Source: Janthinobacterium sp. 67 (GTDB taxonomy: Bacteria; Pseudomonadota; Gammaproteobacteria; Burkholderiales; Burkholderiaceae_D). From it: a stretch of 64,000 nucleotides of DNA. Of the stretch, positions 1 through 8,719 are shown in pieces. Below the pieces are notes generated by a model that had not been told where the DNA came from, made no database searches, and saw nothing but the letters and a program-made list of their open reading frames with translations. Where the stretch lies: NCBI RefSeq assembly GCF_002797895.1, contig NZ_PGES01000001.1:3782001-3846000 (forward strand), read 5' to 3'. The position numbers were made by a program, and so were the translations under genes. Each line of letters starts with the position of its first letter. Positions within the stretch are counted from its first letter, which is position 1.

Positions 1-198
1 CTCTTCGTAGGCGACGCCTTCGGGCAGGTCCGCTTGCGGCACGAAGGCCAGCGGCAGGCCCGATGGATTGCGCAAGTCCAGCGCCCGCGCCCGTCCATTG
101 AGCGCGGCAATCACCGTGTCGCGCTGCAGATCCAGCTGCCGTCGCGCCGGCAGCACCGTGGCAAACCAGGGGCGGGTCCAGTCTATCGATGGCAGCAT
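1..198 (-). CDS. DUF3025 domain protein (N-terminal part, runs off the left edge)
   Basis: The minus strand is open from an ATG at 198 to base 1, giving 66 residues that begin MLPSIDWTRPWFATVLPARR. The N-terminal Ile-Asp-Trp-x-Arg-Pro-Trp pattern is what I associate with DUF3025, a family of unknown function that commonly follows pyrC in betaproteobacteria. Only 6 bases separate this start from the pyrC stop, so the two genes are very probably co-transcribed. The C-terminus lies outside the window and no function can be assigned. Confidence 0.7.
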   Translation of the reverse strand, partial: MLPSIDWTRPWFATVLPARRQLDLQRDTVIAALNGRARALDLRNPSGLPLAFVPQADLPEGVAYEE

Positions 199-204
199 GA
201 ACGC

Positions 205-1269
205 TTAGACCATTTTCCAGTTGATCTGCTCACCCGCGTTGAGCGGAATGACATGGCTGTCGCCCAGCGGCAGCGAAGCCGGCAAGGTCCAGCTTTCGCG
301 TTTCAGGGTGATGGTGTCCGTGTTGCGCGGCACGCCGTAGAAAGCCGGGCCGTGGAAGCTGGCGAACGCTTCGAGTTTATCGAGCGCGCCGGCCCGTTCA
401 AACGCTTCCGCATACATTTCCATCGCGTGCAGGGCCGTATAGCAGCCGGCGCAGCCGCAGGCCATTTCCTTGGCGCCTTGCGCGTGCGGCGCCGAGTCCG
501 TGCCGAGGAAGAAGCGCTCGTCGCCGCTGGCGGCGGCCGTCATCAGGGCCAGGCGGTGCTCTTCGCGTTTCAGGATGGGCAGGCAGTAGTAATGGGGGCG
601 GATGCCGCCCTTGAAAATCTCGTTGCGGTTGTACAGCAGATGATGCGCCGTGATGGTGGCGGCGATCGGGCCTTCCGCTTCGGCCACGTACTGCGCCGCA
701 TCCTTGGTGGTGATGTGCTCGAACACGACGGACAGGGCCGGGAAGGCGCTGCGCAGCGGGCGCATCACGCGCTCGATGAAGACGGCTTCGCGGTCGAAAA
801 TGTCGATTTCCGGATCCGTCACTTCGCCATGCACGAGGAAGGGCATGCCCACTTCCTGCATCACTTCGAGCACCTTGTAGCAATTCTTCAGATCCGTCAC
901 GCCCAGGTCGGAATTCGTCGTGGCGCCGGCCGGATACAGTTTCACGGCTTGCACGATGCCGCTGTCCTGCGCGCGGCGGATTTCGTCGGGCGAGGTGTTG
1001 TTCGTCAGGTACAGCACCATCAGCGGATCGAAGTTCACGCCTTGCGGTACGGCGGCCAGGATGCGCTCGCGGTAGGCACTGGCATCGGCCGTGGTGGTGA
1101 CGGGCGGTTTCAGGTTCGGCATGACGATGGCGCGACCGAACTGTCGCGCACTGTGCGGCAGCACGCTGGCCATGACGGCGCCATCGCGCAGGTGCAAATG
1201 CCAGTCATCCGGACGGGTGATGGTGATGGAAGATGGAACGGCGACTGGGGTGTGATCGAGTGTGGACAT
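205..1269 (-). CDS. pyrC: Dihydroorotase PyrC
   Basis: Predicted class II dihydroorotase, a cytoplasmic zinc amidohydrolase that interconverts N-carbamoyl-aspartate and dihydroorotate in de novo pyrimidine synthesis. The 354-residue length fits the family (about 345). The first metal motif is [10 protein letters not shown], with His24 and His26. A carboxylated-lysine region ([13 protein letters not shown]) follows, then the metal histidines in LVHGEVTD and FEHITTKDA, and the catalytic Asp in GTDSAPHA. All hallmark residues are present, so the enzyme should be active. It is the first gene of a short unit with the DUF3025 gene. Annotation confidence is high. Confidence 0.96.
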   Translation of the reverse strand: MSTLDHTPVAVPSSITITRPDDWHLHLRDGAVMASVLPHSARQFGRAIVMPNLKPPVTTTADASAYRERILAAVPQGVNFDPLMVLYLTNNTSPDEIRRAQDSGIVQAVKLYPAGATTNSDLGVTDLKNCYKVLEVMQEVGMPFLVHGEVTDPEIDIFDREAVFIERVMRPLRSAFPALSVVFEHITTKDAAQYVAEAEGPIAATITAHHLLYNRNEIFKGGIRPHYYCLPILKREEHRLALMTAAASGDERFFLGTDSAPHAQGAKEMACGCAGCYTALHAMEMYAEAFERAGALDKLEAFASFHGPAFYGVPRNTDTITLKRESWTLPASLPLGDSHVIPLNAGEQINWKMV

Positions 1270-1420
1270 GGCGGCTGCTCTCAGGCGGTCATTGCGAATA
1301 ACGCCATTTTACCAGCCGCGGGGCAGCCTCGCAGGCTGCGGCAGCCGCTGCCCGATGGCTGCCGGACGATCAAACGGCCGGTTCGCACCAGCCGTTTTCA
1401 ATCTCGGGAACGCACAGGAA

Positions 1421-2878
1421 TCAGGACTTGGCCGGCGCCGTCTCCTGCTTTGCCACCCAGGCGCGGAGTTCGGCCAGCATCTGGTCGAGCTTGGCGCGGT
1501 CATACACGGTGCCACGGCTGACCACCAGGCGGATCTGGCGCGTGGCGCCGATATCCTGCAGCGGGTTCGCGTCGAGCACCAGCAGGTCGGCCGCCTTGCC
1601 GGCCGCCACGCTGCCGTAACGGTCCAGCTTGCCCAGGAAGCGGGGACCGTTGATGACGGCCGACTGCAAGGCTTGCTGCGGCGTCAGGCCGTACTGCACG
1701 TACAGGCCGATTTCATCGTGCAGGGCCTGGCCCGGATAATCGAAGGAATTCAAGAAGCCCGCATCGGTGCCGGCGATGATGCTCATGCCCTGCTGCTGCA
1801 AGATCGGCAGCAGTTTGGCCGATTGCTCGAACTGCGCGTGGCGCTGATTGATGGCTTCCGGACCATCCTTGGCGGCGCGCTGCACGCGCCAGTCGTAGGT
1901 GGCGCGCAAGCCCTTGCCGATGTATTGCAGGGCCGTGTCGTGCGTATGGTCTTCGCGGTCCAGGTAGGCCGTCACGCGCGAGCCCCACAAGGTCGGCACG
2001 ATGGCCGTGCCGCGCGCGGCCAGGTAGCTGAAGGCCTTGCGCGCCGTCGCCTCGTCATAGCTTTGCACGCTGGCCTGCATGGCTTCCTTGCCCGTCATCG
2101 CGCCGGCGGCCACCTTGGCCGTCAGCTCCTGCTCGCGCGGCGTGGCGGCGCGCAGCAAATACGACTGATGCTCGATCGTGCCCAGGCCCGCATCGGCCAT
2201 CTGCTCCAGGGTCAGCTGCACGGGGATATGGCCCGACGTGCGCATGCCACGTTCGCGCGCCTGACGCAGCGCTTCCAGGTACAGCTCCGGCTTCAGGGTG
2301 TTTTCCGTGATCTTCACGAAGTCCACTGCCTGCGCCTGCAGGCCATCGAGCGCGCGCGTGACTTCCTGCGGCGTGCCCACTTCGATGGTGCCCTTCCACA
2401 GCGGCTTGATGCCTTCGAGTTTGGCGCCGGACGTGAAAATCGTCGGGCCTTCCAGCTGGCCCGCATTGATCTGCCGGCGCCATGCCAGCACCGTGTCGGG
2501 CAAGTCGCCCGAGCAGTCGCGCACCGTGGTGATGCCGTGCGCCAGGTACAAGGGCAGCAGTTGCTTGTTCTCGTCGATCAGCTCGGGGCCGCCGCCGAAA
2601 TGCACGTGCGTATCCCACAGGCCCGGCATCAGGTATTTGCCGGGCAGTCGGATGGTCCGCTTCGGCGCGTAGCTGCGCAGCTGCGCGTCATCGACGACGG
2701 CGACGATGCTGTCGCCCTTGAGCAGCACGGTCTTGCCCTTGACCGCCTTGCCTGCGGCAACGTCGATCACGGTGGCGCCGCGCAGGGCGATATCGACGGC
2801 GATCTTGTCGGCCGCATGGGCATGGGCGAGCAGGCCCAGCGCCAGCATGGCGCCGGCTAGTTGTTTCATGTCAGGCAT
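1421..2878 (-). CDS. Exported amidohydrolase (imidazolonepropionase-like / prolidase-type)
   Basis: Metal-dependent amidohydrolase of about 481-485 residues with an N-terminal signal peptide (hydrophobic stretch ending AHAHA, then ADK), so probably periplasmic. The TIM-barrel metal ligands are visible: WDTHVHF (His91 and His93), a likely carboxylated lysine in DFVKITENT, histidines in SGHIPVQL and TIEHQSYL, and the catalytic Asp in IAGTDAGF. Relatives hydrolyse Xaa-Pro dipeptides, N-acyl amino acids or cyclic amides; the substrate here cannot be told. A second in-frame ATG four codons in (2869) is an alternative start, and neither has a strong ribosome binding site. Only 28 bases separate it from the upstream glutamate/aspartate ATPase gene, so it may be the last gene of that transport operon. 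Confidence 0.85.
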   Translation of the reverse strand: MPDMKQLAGAMLALGLLAHAHAADKIAVDIALRGATVIDVAAGKAVKGKTVLLKGDSIVAVVDDAQLRSYAPKRTIRLPGKYLMPGLWDTHVHFGGGPELIDENKQLLPLYLAHGITTVRDCSGDLPDTVLAWRRQINAGQLEGPTIFTSGAKLEGIKPLWKGTIEVGTPQEVTRALDGLQAQAVDFVKITENTLKPELYLEALRQARERGMRTSGHIPVQLTLEQMADAGLGTIEHQSYLLRAATPREQELTAKVAAGAMTGKEAMQASVQSYDEATARKAFSYLAARGTAIVPTLWGSRVTAYLDREDHTHDTALQYIGKGLRATYDWRVQRAAKDGPEAINQRHAQFEQSAKLLPILQQQGMSIIAGTDAGFLNSFDYPGQALHDEIGLYVQYGLTPQQALQSAVINGPRFLGKLDRYGSVAAGKAADLLVLDANPLQDIGATRQIRLVVSRGTVYDRAKLDQMLAELRAWVAKQETAPAKS

Positions 2879-2906
2879 TCGTACTCAACTTCAACGTGAT
2901 GGAAAA

Positions 2907-3632
2907 TCAATGGATGATCTTGGCGAGGAAATCGCGCGCGCGGTCCGAGCGCGTCGTGTTGAAGAAGTCATCCTTGCTGCAATCTTCGATGATCTTGCCC
3001 TGATCCATGAAGACGATGCGGTTGGCCACGCGCTTGGCAAAGCCCATTTCGTGCGTGACGACCATCATCGTCATGCCTTCCTGCGCCAGACCCACCATCA
3101 CGTCGAGCACTTCGTTGATCATCTCCGGATCGAGCGCCGATGTCGGCTCGTCGAACAGCATGGCGATCGGGTCCATCGACAGGGCGCGAGCGATCGCCAC
3201 GCGCTGCTGCTGGCCGCCCGACAGCTGGCCGGGGAACTTGTCCTGCTGCGACAGCAGGCCCACGCGGTCCAGGTATTTCAGGCCCTTGGCATTGGCTTCG
3301 TCGGCGCTGCGTTTCAACACCTTGATCTGGCCGATGGTGAGGTTTTCACGGATCGACAGATGCGGGAACAACTCGAAATTCTGGAACACCATGCCGATGC
3401 GCGCGCGCAGTTTCGACAGATTCGTTTTCGGATCGTTGACGGTGATGCCGTCGACGATGATCTGCCCTTGCTGGATCGGTTCCAGGCCATTGACGGTCTT
3501 GATCAGGGTCGACTTGCCGGAACCGGACGGGCCGCAAATGACCATCACGTCGCCCTTGGCGACATTGGTGGTGCAGTCGGTCAGTACCTGGAATTGGCCA
3601 TACCATTTGCTGACGTTATTGAGTTCAATCAT
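2907..3632 (-). CDS. gltL: Amino acid ABC transporter ATP-binding protein (GltL/GlnQ type)
   Basis: A 241-residue ATPase of a polar amino acid importer. Walker A is GPSGSGKST (residues 34-42), the signature is LSGGQQQRVAIARAL, Walker B is MLFDEPTSALD, and the switch histidine lies in VVTHEMGF. I start it at the ATG of MIELNNVSKW: the 35 codons upstream in the same frame overlap the permease gene and lack family similarity. It is cytoplasmic and drives the GltJ/GltK permease pair encoded immediately upstream (20-base gap). Substrate assignment to glutamate/aspartate rests on the four-gene gltIJKL layout. Confidence 0.93.
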   Translation of the reverse strand: MIELNNVSKWYGQFQVLTDCTTNVAKGDVMVICGPSGSGKSTLIKTVNGLEPIQQGQIIVDGITVNDPKTNLSKLRARIGMVFQNFELFPHLSIRENLTIGQIKVLKRSADEANAKGLKYLDRVGLLSQQDKFPGQLSGGQQQRVAIARALSMDPIAMLFDEPTSALDPEMINEVLDVMVGLAQEGMTMMVVTHEMGFAKRVANRIVFMDQGKIIEDCSKDDFFNTTRSDRARDFLAKIIH

Positions 3633-3651
3633 CTTGTTCTTTCTTTTACGG

Positions 3652-4344
3652 TTAGCGAATGATGGCGACGCGTTTCTGCAGGCGTTTGACGAGGAACGAC
3701 AAGGCGTAGCACAGCACGAAATACACGACGGCGACAAACACGTACATCTCCACCAGGCGGCCGTCGCGCTGCGCGATCTTCGAGGCGGCGCCGACGAAAT
3801 CGGGGATCGACAACACGTACACGAGCGACACGTCCTGGAACAGCACGATGGTTTGCGTCAGCAGCACGGGGATCATGTTGCGGAACGCTTGCGGCAGCAC
3901 GATGTTGCCCATGGTTTGACGGTAGTTCATGCCCAGCGCCTGGCCGGCCCACACCTGGCCGCGCGGGATCGACTGTATGCCGCTGCGCATGATCTCGCAA
4001 TAATATGCCGCTTCGAACATGATGAAGGTGATCAGCGCGGAAGAAAACGCGCCCACTTTCACGGGCTCGCTGGCGCCGATGATCCAGGCGGCGATATACG
4101 GCACCAGGAAGTAGAACCAGAAGATCACCAGCACCAGCGGAATCGAGCGTATCAGGTTGACGTAGCTCGACGCCACGCCCGAGACGATGCGGTTGCCGGA
4201 CAAACGCATCAGCGCCAGCACGGTGCCCAGCACGATGCCGCCAACCATGGCCAGCGCCGTCAGTTTCAGGGTGAAGACCATGCCGGTCTGGAACAGGTAG
4301 ACCCACGAGCGGGAGATGACGTCGAAATCGAAATTACCGAACAT
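3652..4344 (-). CDS. gltK: Amino acid ABC transporter permease (GltK type)
   Basis: A 230-residue inner-membrane permease of the His/Glu/Gln/Arg family (HEQRo domain). It has several hydrophobic spans and a cytoplasmic EAA-like loop around GQVWAGQALGMNYRQTMGNIVLPQAFRNMIP that docks onto the ATPase. A strong ribosome binding site (GGGAGGAC) lies inside the end of the preceding permease gene; the two genes are separated by a single base, indicating translational coupling. It probably forms a heterodimer with the GltJ-like permease. Confidence 0.92.
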   Translation of the reverse strand: MFGNFDFDVISRSWVYLFQTGMVFTLKLTALAMVGGIVLGTVLALMRLSGNRIVSGVASSYVNLIRSIPLVLVIFWFYFLVPYIAAWIIGASEPVKVGAFSSALITFIMFEAAYYCEIMRSGIQSIPRGQVWAGQALGMNYRQTMGNIVLPQAFRNMIPVLLTQTIVLFQDVSLVYVLSIPDFVGAASKIAQRDGRLVEMYVFVAVVYFVLCYALSFLVKRLQKRVAIIR

Positions 4345-4345
4345 A

Positions 4346-5095
4346 TCAATGTCCTCCCGTCTTGGCGCCAGCGACGATGAAGCCCGGGATGGCGACTTTT
4401 TTCTCGATCAGGTGCATCAGCACCACCACCAGCAGGTTGACGACGACGTAGATGATGGTGGCGGCCGAAAACGCTTCGAACACCTGGAAGGAAAACTCCT
4501 GGATGGCACGCGCGCTGGCCGTCAGTTCGATCAGGCCGATGGTCAGCGCCACGGAACTGTTCTTGATGATGTTCAAAAATTCGCTGGTCAGCGGCGGCAT
4601 GATGACGCGTGCGGCCATCGGCAGCAAAATGAAGCGGTAGGTTTGCGGCAGGGTCAGGCCCAGCGCCGTGCCGGCCAGCTTTTGCCCGCGCGGCAGTGCC
4701 TCGATACCCGTCGTCACCTGCACGGCCACGCGCGAGGAGGTAAAGAATCCCAGGCACAGCACGGCCGTGACGAAGGGCGCGTTCGGCAGCGACTTGACCC
4801 AGGCACCGAGGTCGGGCGGCAGCAGTTCCGGCATGACGAAATACCAGAGGAACATCTGCACCAGCAGCGGCACGTTGCGGAACAATTCGACGTAGGCATT
4901 GGCCACGCCCACCAGCCATTTGTTCGGCAGGGTGCGGATGGTGCCGACCACCAGGCCCAACATCAAAGCCATGATCCAGGCCGCACCGGCCGTGGCCAGT
5001 GTCCAGATCAAACCGGACCACAGGGTGTCCATATACGTGCCCACGCCATCGGGAGAAATCTCCCAGAAGATGCGCCAATTCCAGTTGTAATTCAT
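4346..5095 (-). CDS. gltJ: Amino acid ABC transporter permease (GltJ type)
   Basis: A 249-residue partner permease with the same HEQRo fold; the EAA-loop region reads GQKLAGTALGLTLPQTYRFILLP. I start at the ATG of MNYNWNWRIF because an AAGGA site sits about 8 bases upstream; an ATG five codons earlier (5110) would place that site inside the coding region. GltJ-type permeases commonly start with such a Tyr/Trp-rich segment. A 98-base gap with a GC-rich hairpin separates it from the binding-protein gene, which suggests partial termination or mRNA processing that favours the binding protein. Confidence 0.92.
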   Translation of the reverse strand: MNYNWNWRIFWEISPDGVGTYMDTLWSGLIWTLATAGAAWIMALMLGLVVGTIRTLPNKWLVGVANAYVELFRNVPLLVQMFLWYFVMPELLPPDLGAWVKSLPNAPFVTAVLCLGFFTSSRVAVQVTTGIEALPRGQKLAGTALGLTLPQTYRFILLPMAARVIMPPLTSEFLNIIKNSSVALTIGLIELTASARAIQEFSFQVFEAFSAATIIYVVVNLLVVVLMHLIEKKVAIPGFIVAGAKTGGH

Positions 5096-5149
5096 GATCA
5101 TCCTTCGCATGCAGCCCGAGGACAGCGGCCAGCCGGCCCCCCGTCCCGC

Positions 5150-5177
5150 AAATAAATCGGGAGGCTTGCGCCCCCCG
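5150..5177 (-). terminator. Attenuator-like hairpin between gltI and gltJ
   Basis: Read on the minus strand, CGGGGGG and CCTCCCG form a 7-bp stem (one G-U pair) with a 6-base loop, followed by ATTTATTT. It lies between the binding-protein gene and the first permease gene. That is a common place for a partial terminator or an mRNA-stabilising stem. The tail is only moderately U-rich, so full termination is unlikely. Confidence 0.45.
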
Positions 5178-5193
5178 GTTTGTTACGCAATAT

Positions 5194-6150
5194 TTACTTT
5201 TTCCGCTTGTCCGAAGTCTTCTGCGCTTCGGGCACGGCCGCATACGCGGCCGGGTCGCCGGAGTCGGTCGGATTGGCGAACACGGCCTTCAACTGCGGCG
5301 GCATGGGGAACTTCAGGTTGATGTTTTTCGGTGGAATCGGCGAAGTAAACCATTTCGCGTAAATGCGGTTGATGTCGTCGCTCTTGTACAGGCGGATCAG
5401 CGCATCGTCGACTACTTTCTTGAAGGCCGGATCGCCCTTGCGCAGCATGATGCCGTACGGCTCGACCGACAGCGCTTCCTTGGTGATTTCGTAGTCATTC
5501 GGATTTTTCGAGTTGGCCACTTGCGACGCCAGCAGGATATCGTCGTTGGCTTCGGCCACCGCGCGGCCCGTTTCCATCATCAGGAACGATTCAGGATGAT
5601 CCTTGCCGACGGCGATCGTCATGCCCAGGTTCTTTTCCTTGTTCAAAATCGTCATCTGCTTGATGGTCGACGTGCCGGCCGTGGCGACCAGGGTCTTGCC
5701 GCGCAAGTCTTCCAGGGTCTTGATGTTCGAGGATTTTTTCGCCAGCACGCGGTTGCCGATGACGAACATGGTCGGGGCGAATGCCACCTGCTGCTGGCGC
5801 TCCAGGTTGTTCGTCGTCGAGCCGCACTCGAGGTCGATGGTGCCGTTGGCCATCAGCGGGATGCGGTTGGCCGAGGTGACGGGGCTCATCACCACTTTCA
5901 GCTCGCTCATGCCCAGGTGCTTTTGCAGGGCCGTGACGACTTTCATGCACAGGTCGATCGAATAACCCTGGTATTGCTGCTTGTCATCGAGATAGGAGAA
6001 GGGCACGGAGCCATCGCGTACACCGAGGGTGACGGAACCGGCTTTCTTGATCTTGGCCAAGGTGCCGGTCAATTCCTGAGCCTGGACTGGCGACATGCTG
6101 CTGATGACGCCAACGCTGAGCAGCGTGGCGATGATTTTGGTCAATTTCAT
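5194..6150 (-). CDS. gltI: Glutamate/aspartate ABC transporter substrate-binding protein
   Basis: A 318-residue periplasmic solute-binding protein (SBP family 3). The start is the ATG of MKLTKIIATL, with a clear AGGAGA site 7 bases upstream; the longer open frame before it is not coding. A signal peptide runs to about VQAQELTG. Family landmarks are GSVTLGVRDGSVPFSY near the mature N-terminus, DLEC-GSTTNN in the middle, and a C-terminal YKSDDINRIYAKWF. It delivers acidic amino acids to the downstream permeases and is the first gene of the transport operon. A plausible sigma-54 site lies upstream. Confidence 0.93.
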   Translation of the reverse strand: MKLTKIIATLLSVGVISSMSPVQAQELTGTLAKIKKAGSVTLGVRDGSVPFSYLDDKQQYQGYSIDLCMKVVTALQKHLGMSELKVVMSPVTSANRIPLMANGTIDLECGSTTNNLERQQQVAFAPTMFVIGNRVLAKKSSNIKTLEDLRGKTLVATAGTSTIKQMTILNKEKNLGMTIAVGKDHPESFLMMETGRAVAEANDDILLASQVANSKNPNDYEITKEALSVEPYGIMLRKGDPAFKKVVDDALIRLYKSDDINRIYAKWFTSPIPPKNINLKFPMPPQLKAVFANPTDSGDPAAYAAVPEAQKTSDKRKK

Positions 6151-6240
6151 AAATTCTCCTGGGCGGACAAACCGGATAGATTCCGAACGAAACAACTGTG
6201 GTGCAGACGCCACCATTGGAATTAATTTTATTTCATTTTC

Positions 6241-6256
6241 AGCACCCGACCAGCCA
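6241..6256 (-). promoter_or_regulatory. Candidate sigma-54 promoter of the gltIJKL operon
   Basis: The minus strand reads TGGCTGGTCGGGTGCT: the invariant GG and GC dinucleotides are exactly 10 bases apart, as in the -24/-12 consensus TGGCAC-N5-TTGCW, with T13 and T16 also matching. It lies 91 bases upstream of the gltI start. Acidic amino acid importers in Pseudomonas (aat) are known to be sigma-54 dependent through a two-component system, which makes this plausible. No activator gene is visible in the window. Confidence 0.45.
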
Positions 6257-6345
6257 TTTTCTGCGATTGCCCGCAAATAGGCGCTATACGTGCGCTGGAA
6301 TCAGCGCGGCTGTAGCATTTTTCCTACTGATTTCACATTTCCGAT

Positions 6346-8196
6346 TTATTTTGCCGGCGCCAGCCCCGCCAACTCGTCCTCTTGCGCCTCATCGTCCATG
6401 TTCGCCTGCTGGCGTTGCCACATCTGCGCGTACAGGCCATCGAGCGCCAGCAATTGCGGATGCGTACCCCGCTCGACGATGCGGCCATGGTCGAGCACCA
6501 GGATTTGCTGGGCGTCGGCCACCGTCGACAGACGGTGCGCGATGACCAGGGTGGTGCGGTTCTTGGCGATGTCCTTCAGCTGCGACTGGATCGCCTGCTC
6601 GGCCTTGGAGTCGAGCGCCGAAGTGGCCTCGTCGAAGATCAATATCGCCGGGTCTTTCAGCAAGGTGCGGGCAATCGCCACGCGCTGCTTTTCGCCGCCG
6701 GACAACTTCAAGCCCCGCTCGCCCACCATCGAATTGTAGCCATCTGGCAAGCTTTCAATAAAATCATGGATCGATGCCGCTTTCGCCGCGGCCACGATGG
6801 CTTCCTTGCTGGCGCCCGGCTTGCCGTAGGCGATGTTGTATTCGATGGTGTCGTTGAACAGCACCGTGTCCTGCGGCACGATGCCGATGGCCGCGCGCAG
6901 GGAATCCTGGGTGACGGCGCGCAAGTCCTGGCCATCGATGGTGATGCCGCCGCCATCGACTTCATAGAAGCGGAACAGCAGGCGCGACAGGGTCGACTTG
7001 CCCGAACCGCTGTGGCCCACCACGGCCGTCGTCGTGCCGGCGGGGATCTGGAAATCCACATCGAACAGGATTTGCCGCTTGGCTTCATAACTGAAATCCA
7101 CGTGCGCAAAGCGCACGGCCGCGCCCCGCGTGACGAGCGGTTTTGCTTCCGGCGTATCGGCGATTTCGCGGTTTTCGTTCAGCAAGGAAAACAGGCGTTC
7201 CATGTCGGCCAGACTTTGCTTGATTTCGCGGTAGATGACGCCCAGGAAATTGAGGGGAATATACAGCTGGATCATGAAGGCGTTCACCAGCACCAGGTCG
7301 CCCAGGGTCATCGTGCCGGCGATCACGCCCACCGTGGCGCGCCACAAAATCAGGGTGACGGCCGTGGCGATGATCAGGGACTGGCCCGTGTTGAGCAGGG
7401 ACAGCGAGGTCTGTGATTTCACGGCCGCCGATTCATAGCGCTGCAAGCCTTCGTCGTAGCGCTTCGCCTCGTAATCCTCGTTGCCGAAATATTTGACGGT
7501 TTCATAGTTGATCAGCGAATCGATGGCCTTGGTATTGGCTTTGGAATCGAGGTCATTCATGGTGCGGCGGAAATGCGTACGCCAGTTCGTCACCAGCACG
7601 GTAAAGGCGATGTACGACACGAGCGCCACCGCCGTGATCACGGTGAACCAGATGTCGTAATGCAAGACCAGGTAGCCGAGCACGAGGGTGATTTCCACCA
7701 GGGTCGGCAAGATGTTGAACAGGGTATAGGAAATGAGCGAACCGACGCTGCGCGTGCCCCGTTCGATGTCGCGCGTCATGCCACCCGTCTGCCGGTTCAG
7801 GTGAAAGCGCAGGGACAGCGCATGCAGGTGGCGGAACACTTGCAGCGCAATGGTGCGCACGGCCCGCTGCGTGACCCGGGCGAACAGGAATTCGCGCAGC
7901 TCCGTAAACAAGGTGGTCGACAGGCGCAGCAAGCCGTAAGCCACCAGCAAGCCGACGGGCAGCACCAGCAGCGCTTGCGGATGGGCCGCCGTGATCGTCA
8001 TGGCGTCGACGAGTTTTTTCAGGATCAGGGGCACGCCCACGTTGGCCAGCTTGGCGCCTACCAGGCAGAGCAGCGCCAGCAGCACCCGCCATTTGTAAAC
8101 CCACAAATACGGCAGCAAGGTCTTGATGGTGGCGAAATCGCTGTGGCTGGCGGAAGCGGGCGAGCGGGGCGGAGGGGGAGTCGGGGAGCGGCGCAT
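6346..8196 (-). CDS. ABC transporter, fused permease-ATPase (Atm1/HMT1-like exporter)
   Basis: A 616-residue half-transporter: a six-helix membrane domain (about residues 30-330) and a C-terminal nucleotide-binding domain. Walker A is VGHSGSGKST, the signature LSGGEKQRVAIART and Walker B ILIFDEATSALD. Features such as RTVQREFLFARVTQRAVR-like loops and a strongly basic, proline-rich N-terminus (MRRSPTPPPP) are what I expect of the Atm1/HMT1 group, which exports glutathione- or sulfur-linked compounds and metals. I chose this start because the 95 codons upstream overlap the divergent thioesterase gene. It shares a 61-base divergent promoter gap with that gene. The substrate is unknown. Confidence 0.85.
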   Translation of the reverse strand: MRRSPTPPPPRSPASASHSDFATIKTLLPYLWVYKWRVLLALLCLVGAKLANVGVPLILKKLVDAMTITAAHPQALLVLPVGLLVAYGLLRLSTTLFTELREFLFARVTQRAVRTIALQVFRHLHALSLRFHLNRQTGGMTRDIERGTRSVGSLISYTLFNILPTLVEITLVLGYLVLHYDIWFTVITAVALVSYIAFTVLVTNWRTHFRRTMNDLDSKANTKAIDSLINYETVKYFGNEDYEAKRYDEGLQRYESAAVKSQTSLSLLNTGQSLIIATAVTLILWRATVGVIAGTMTLGDLVLVNAFMIQLYIPLNFLGVIYREIKQSLADMERLFSLLNENREIADTPEAKPLVTRGAAVRFAHVDFSYEAKRQILFDVDFQIPAGTTTAVVGHSGSGKSTLSRLLFRFYEVDGGGITIDGQDLRAVTQDSLRAAIGIVPQDTVLFNDTIEYNIAYGKPGASKEAIVAAAKAASIHDFIESLPDGYNSMVGERGLKLSGGEKQRVAIARTLLKDPAILIFDEATSALDSKAEQAIQSQLKDIAKNRTTLVIAHRLSTVADAQQILVLDHGRIVERGTHPQLLALDGLYAQMWQRQQANMDDEAQEDELAGLAPAK

Positions 8197-8257
8197 GGCG
8201 AAGGTCGGCTTTTTATGGTTCAATCGGGGCAATTGTAGCCTTTCATGAGAATAAAAG

Positions 8258-8698
8258 ATGAGCACCTCCTCCGCCCGCCCCGATAACTGCCTCGCCTCCG
8301 GCCTGCCCGCCGGAAAAATGCCGGAATTGCGCATGATGCCCGCGCCGTCCGACGCCAATGTGTACGGCGACGTCTTCGGCGGCTGGATCATGGCGCAGGT
8401 CGATATCGCCGGCTCCCTGCCGGCCACGCGGCGCGCCAACGGCCGCGTCGCCACCATCGCCGTCAACTCCTTCGTCTTCAAAAACCCCGTGTTCGTCGGC
8501 GATCTGCTATCGTTCTACGCCGATATCGTCAAGGTCGGCAATACCTCGATCACCGTCAATGTCGAGGTGTATGCCGAGCGCAACCGCCTCCAGGCGTGCA
8601 TCGTGAAAGTCACGGAAGCGACCCTGATCTACGTGGCGACGGACTCCGACCGCAAGCCGCGCAAGGTGCCGCCGATCGAGACCCTGCTGTCGACTTGA
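8258..8698 (+). CDS. yciA: Acyl-CoA thioesterase (YciA family)
   Basis: A 146-residue hotdog-fold thioesterase that hydrolyses acyl-CoA to free acid and CoA in the cytoplasm. The family core is visible: MMPAPSDANVYGDVFGGWIMAQVDIAG with the conserved Asn-Gly-Asp-Gly-Gly region, then VNSFVFKNPVFVGDLLSFYA. A divergent ABC transporter shares the upstream region, and the phoD-type gene starts 21 bases downstream, so co-transcription with it is possible though functionally unrelated. Confidence 0.88.
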   Translation: MSTSSARPDNCLASGLPAGKMPELRMMPAPSDANVYGDVFGGWIMAQVDIAGSLPATRRANGRVATIAVNSFVFKNPVFVGDLLSFYADIVKVGNTSITVNVEVYAERNRLQACIVKVTEATLIYVATDSDRKPRKVPPIETLLST

Positions 8699-8719
8699 TT
8701 GTCGCAATAATTCCACAGC

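Noticed and set aside
1310..1420. Possible terminator stems (AAACGGC...GCCGTTT) between the amidohydrolase and pyrC
   Set aside because: Long loop and no T run after the stem; too weak to call.
34..1521. A 495-codon plus-strand open frame over pyrC
   Set aside because: It runs opposite to a fully conserved dihydroorotase and crosses gene boundaries.
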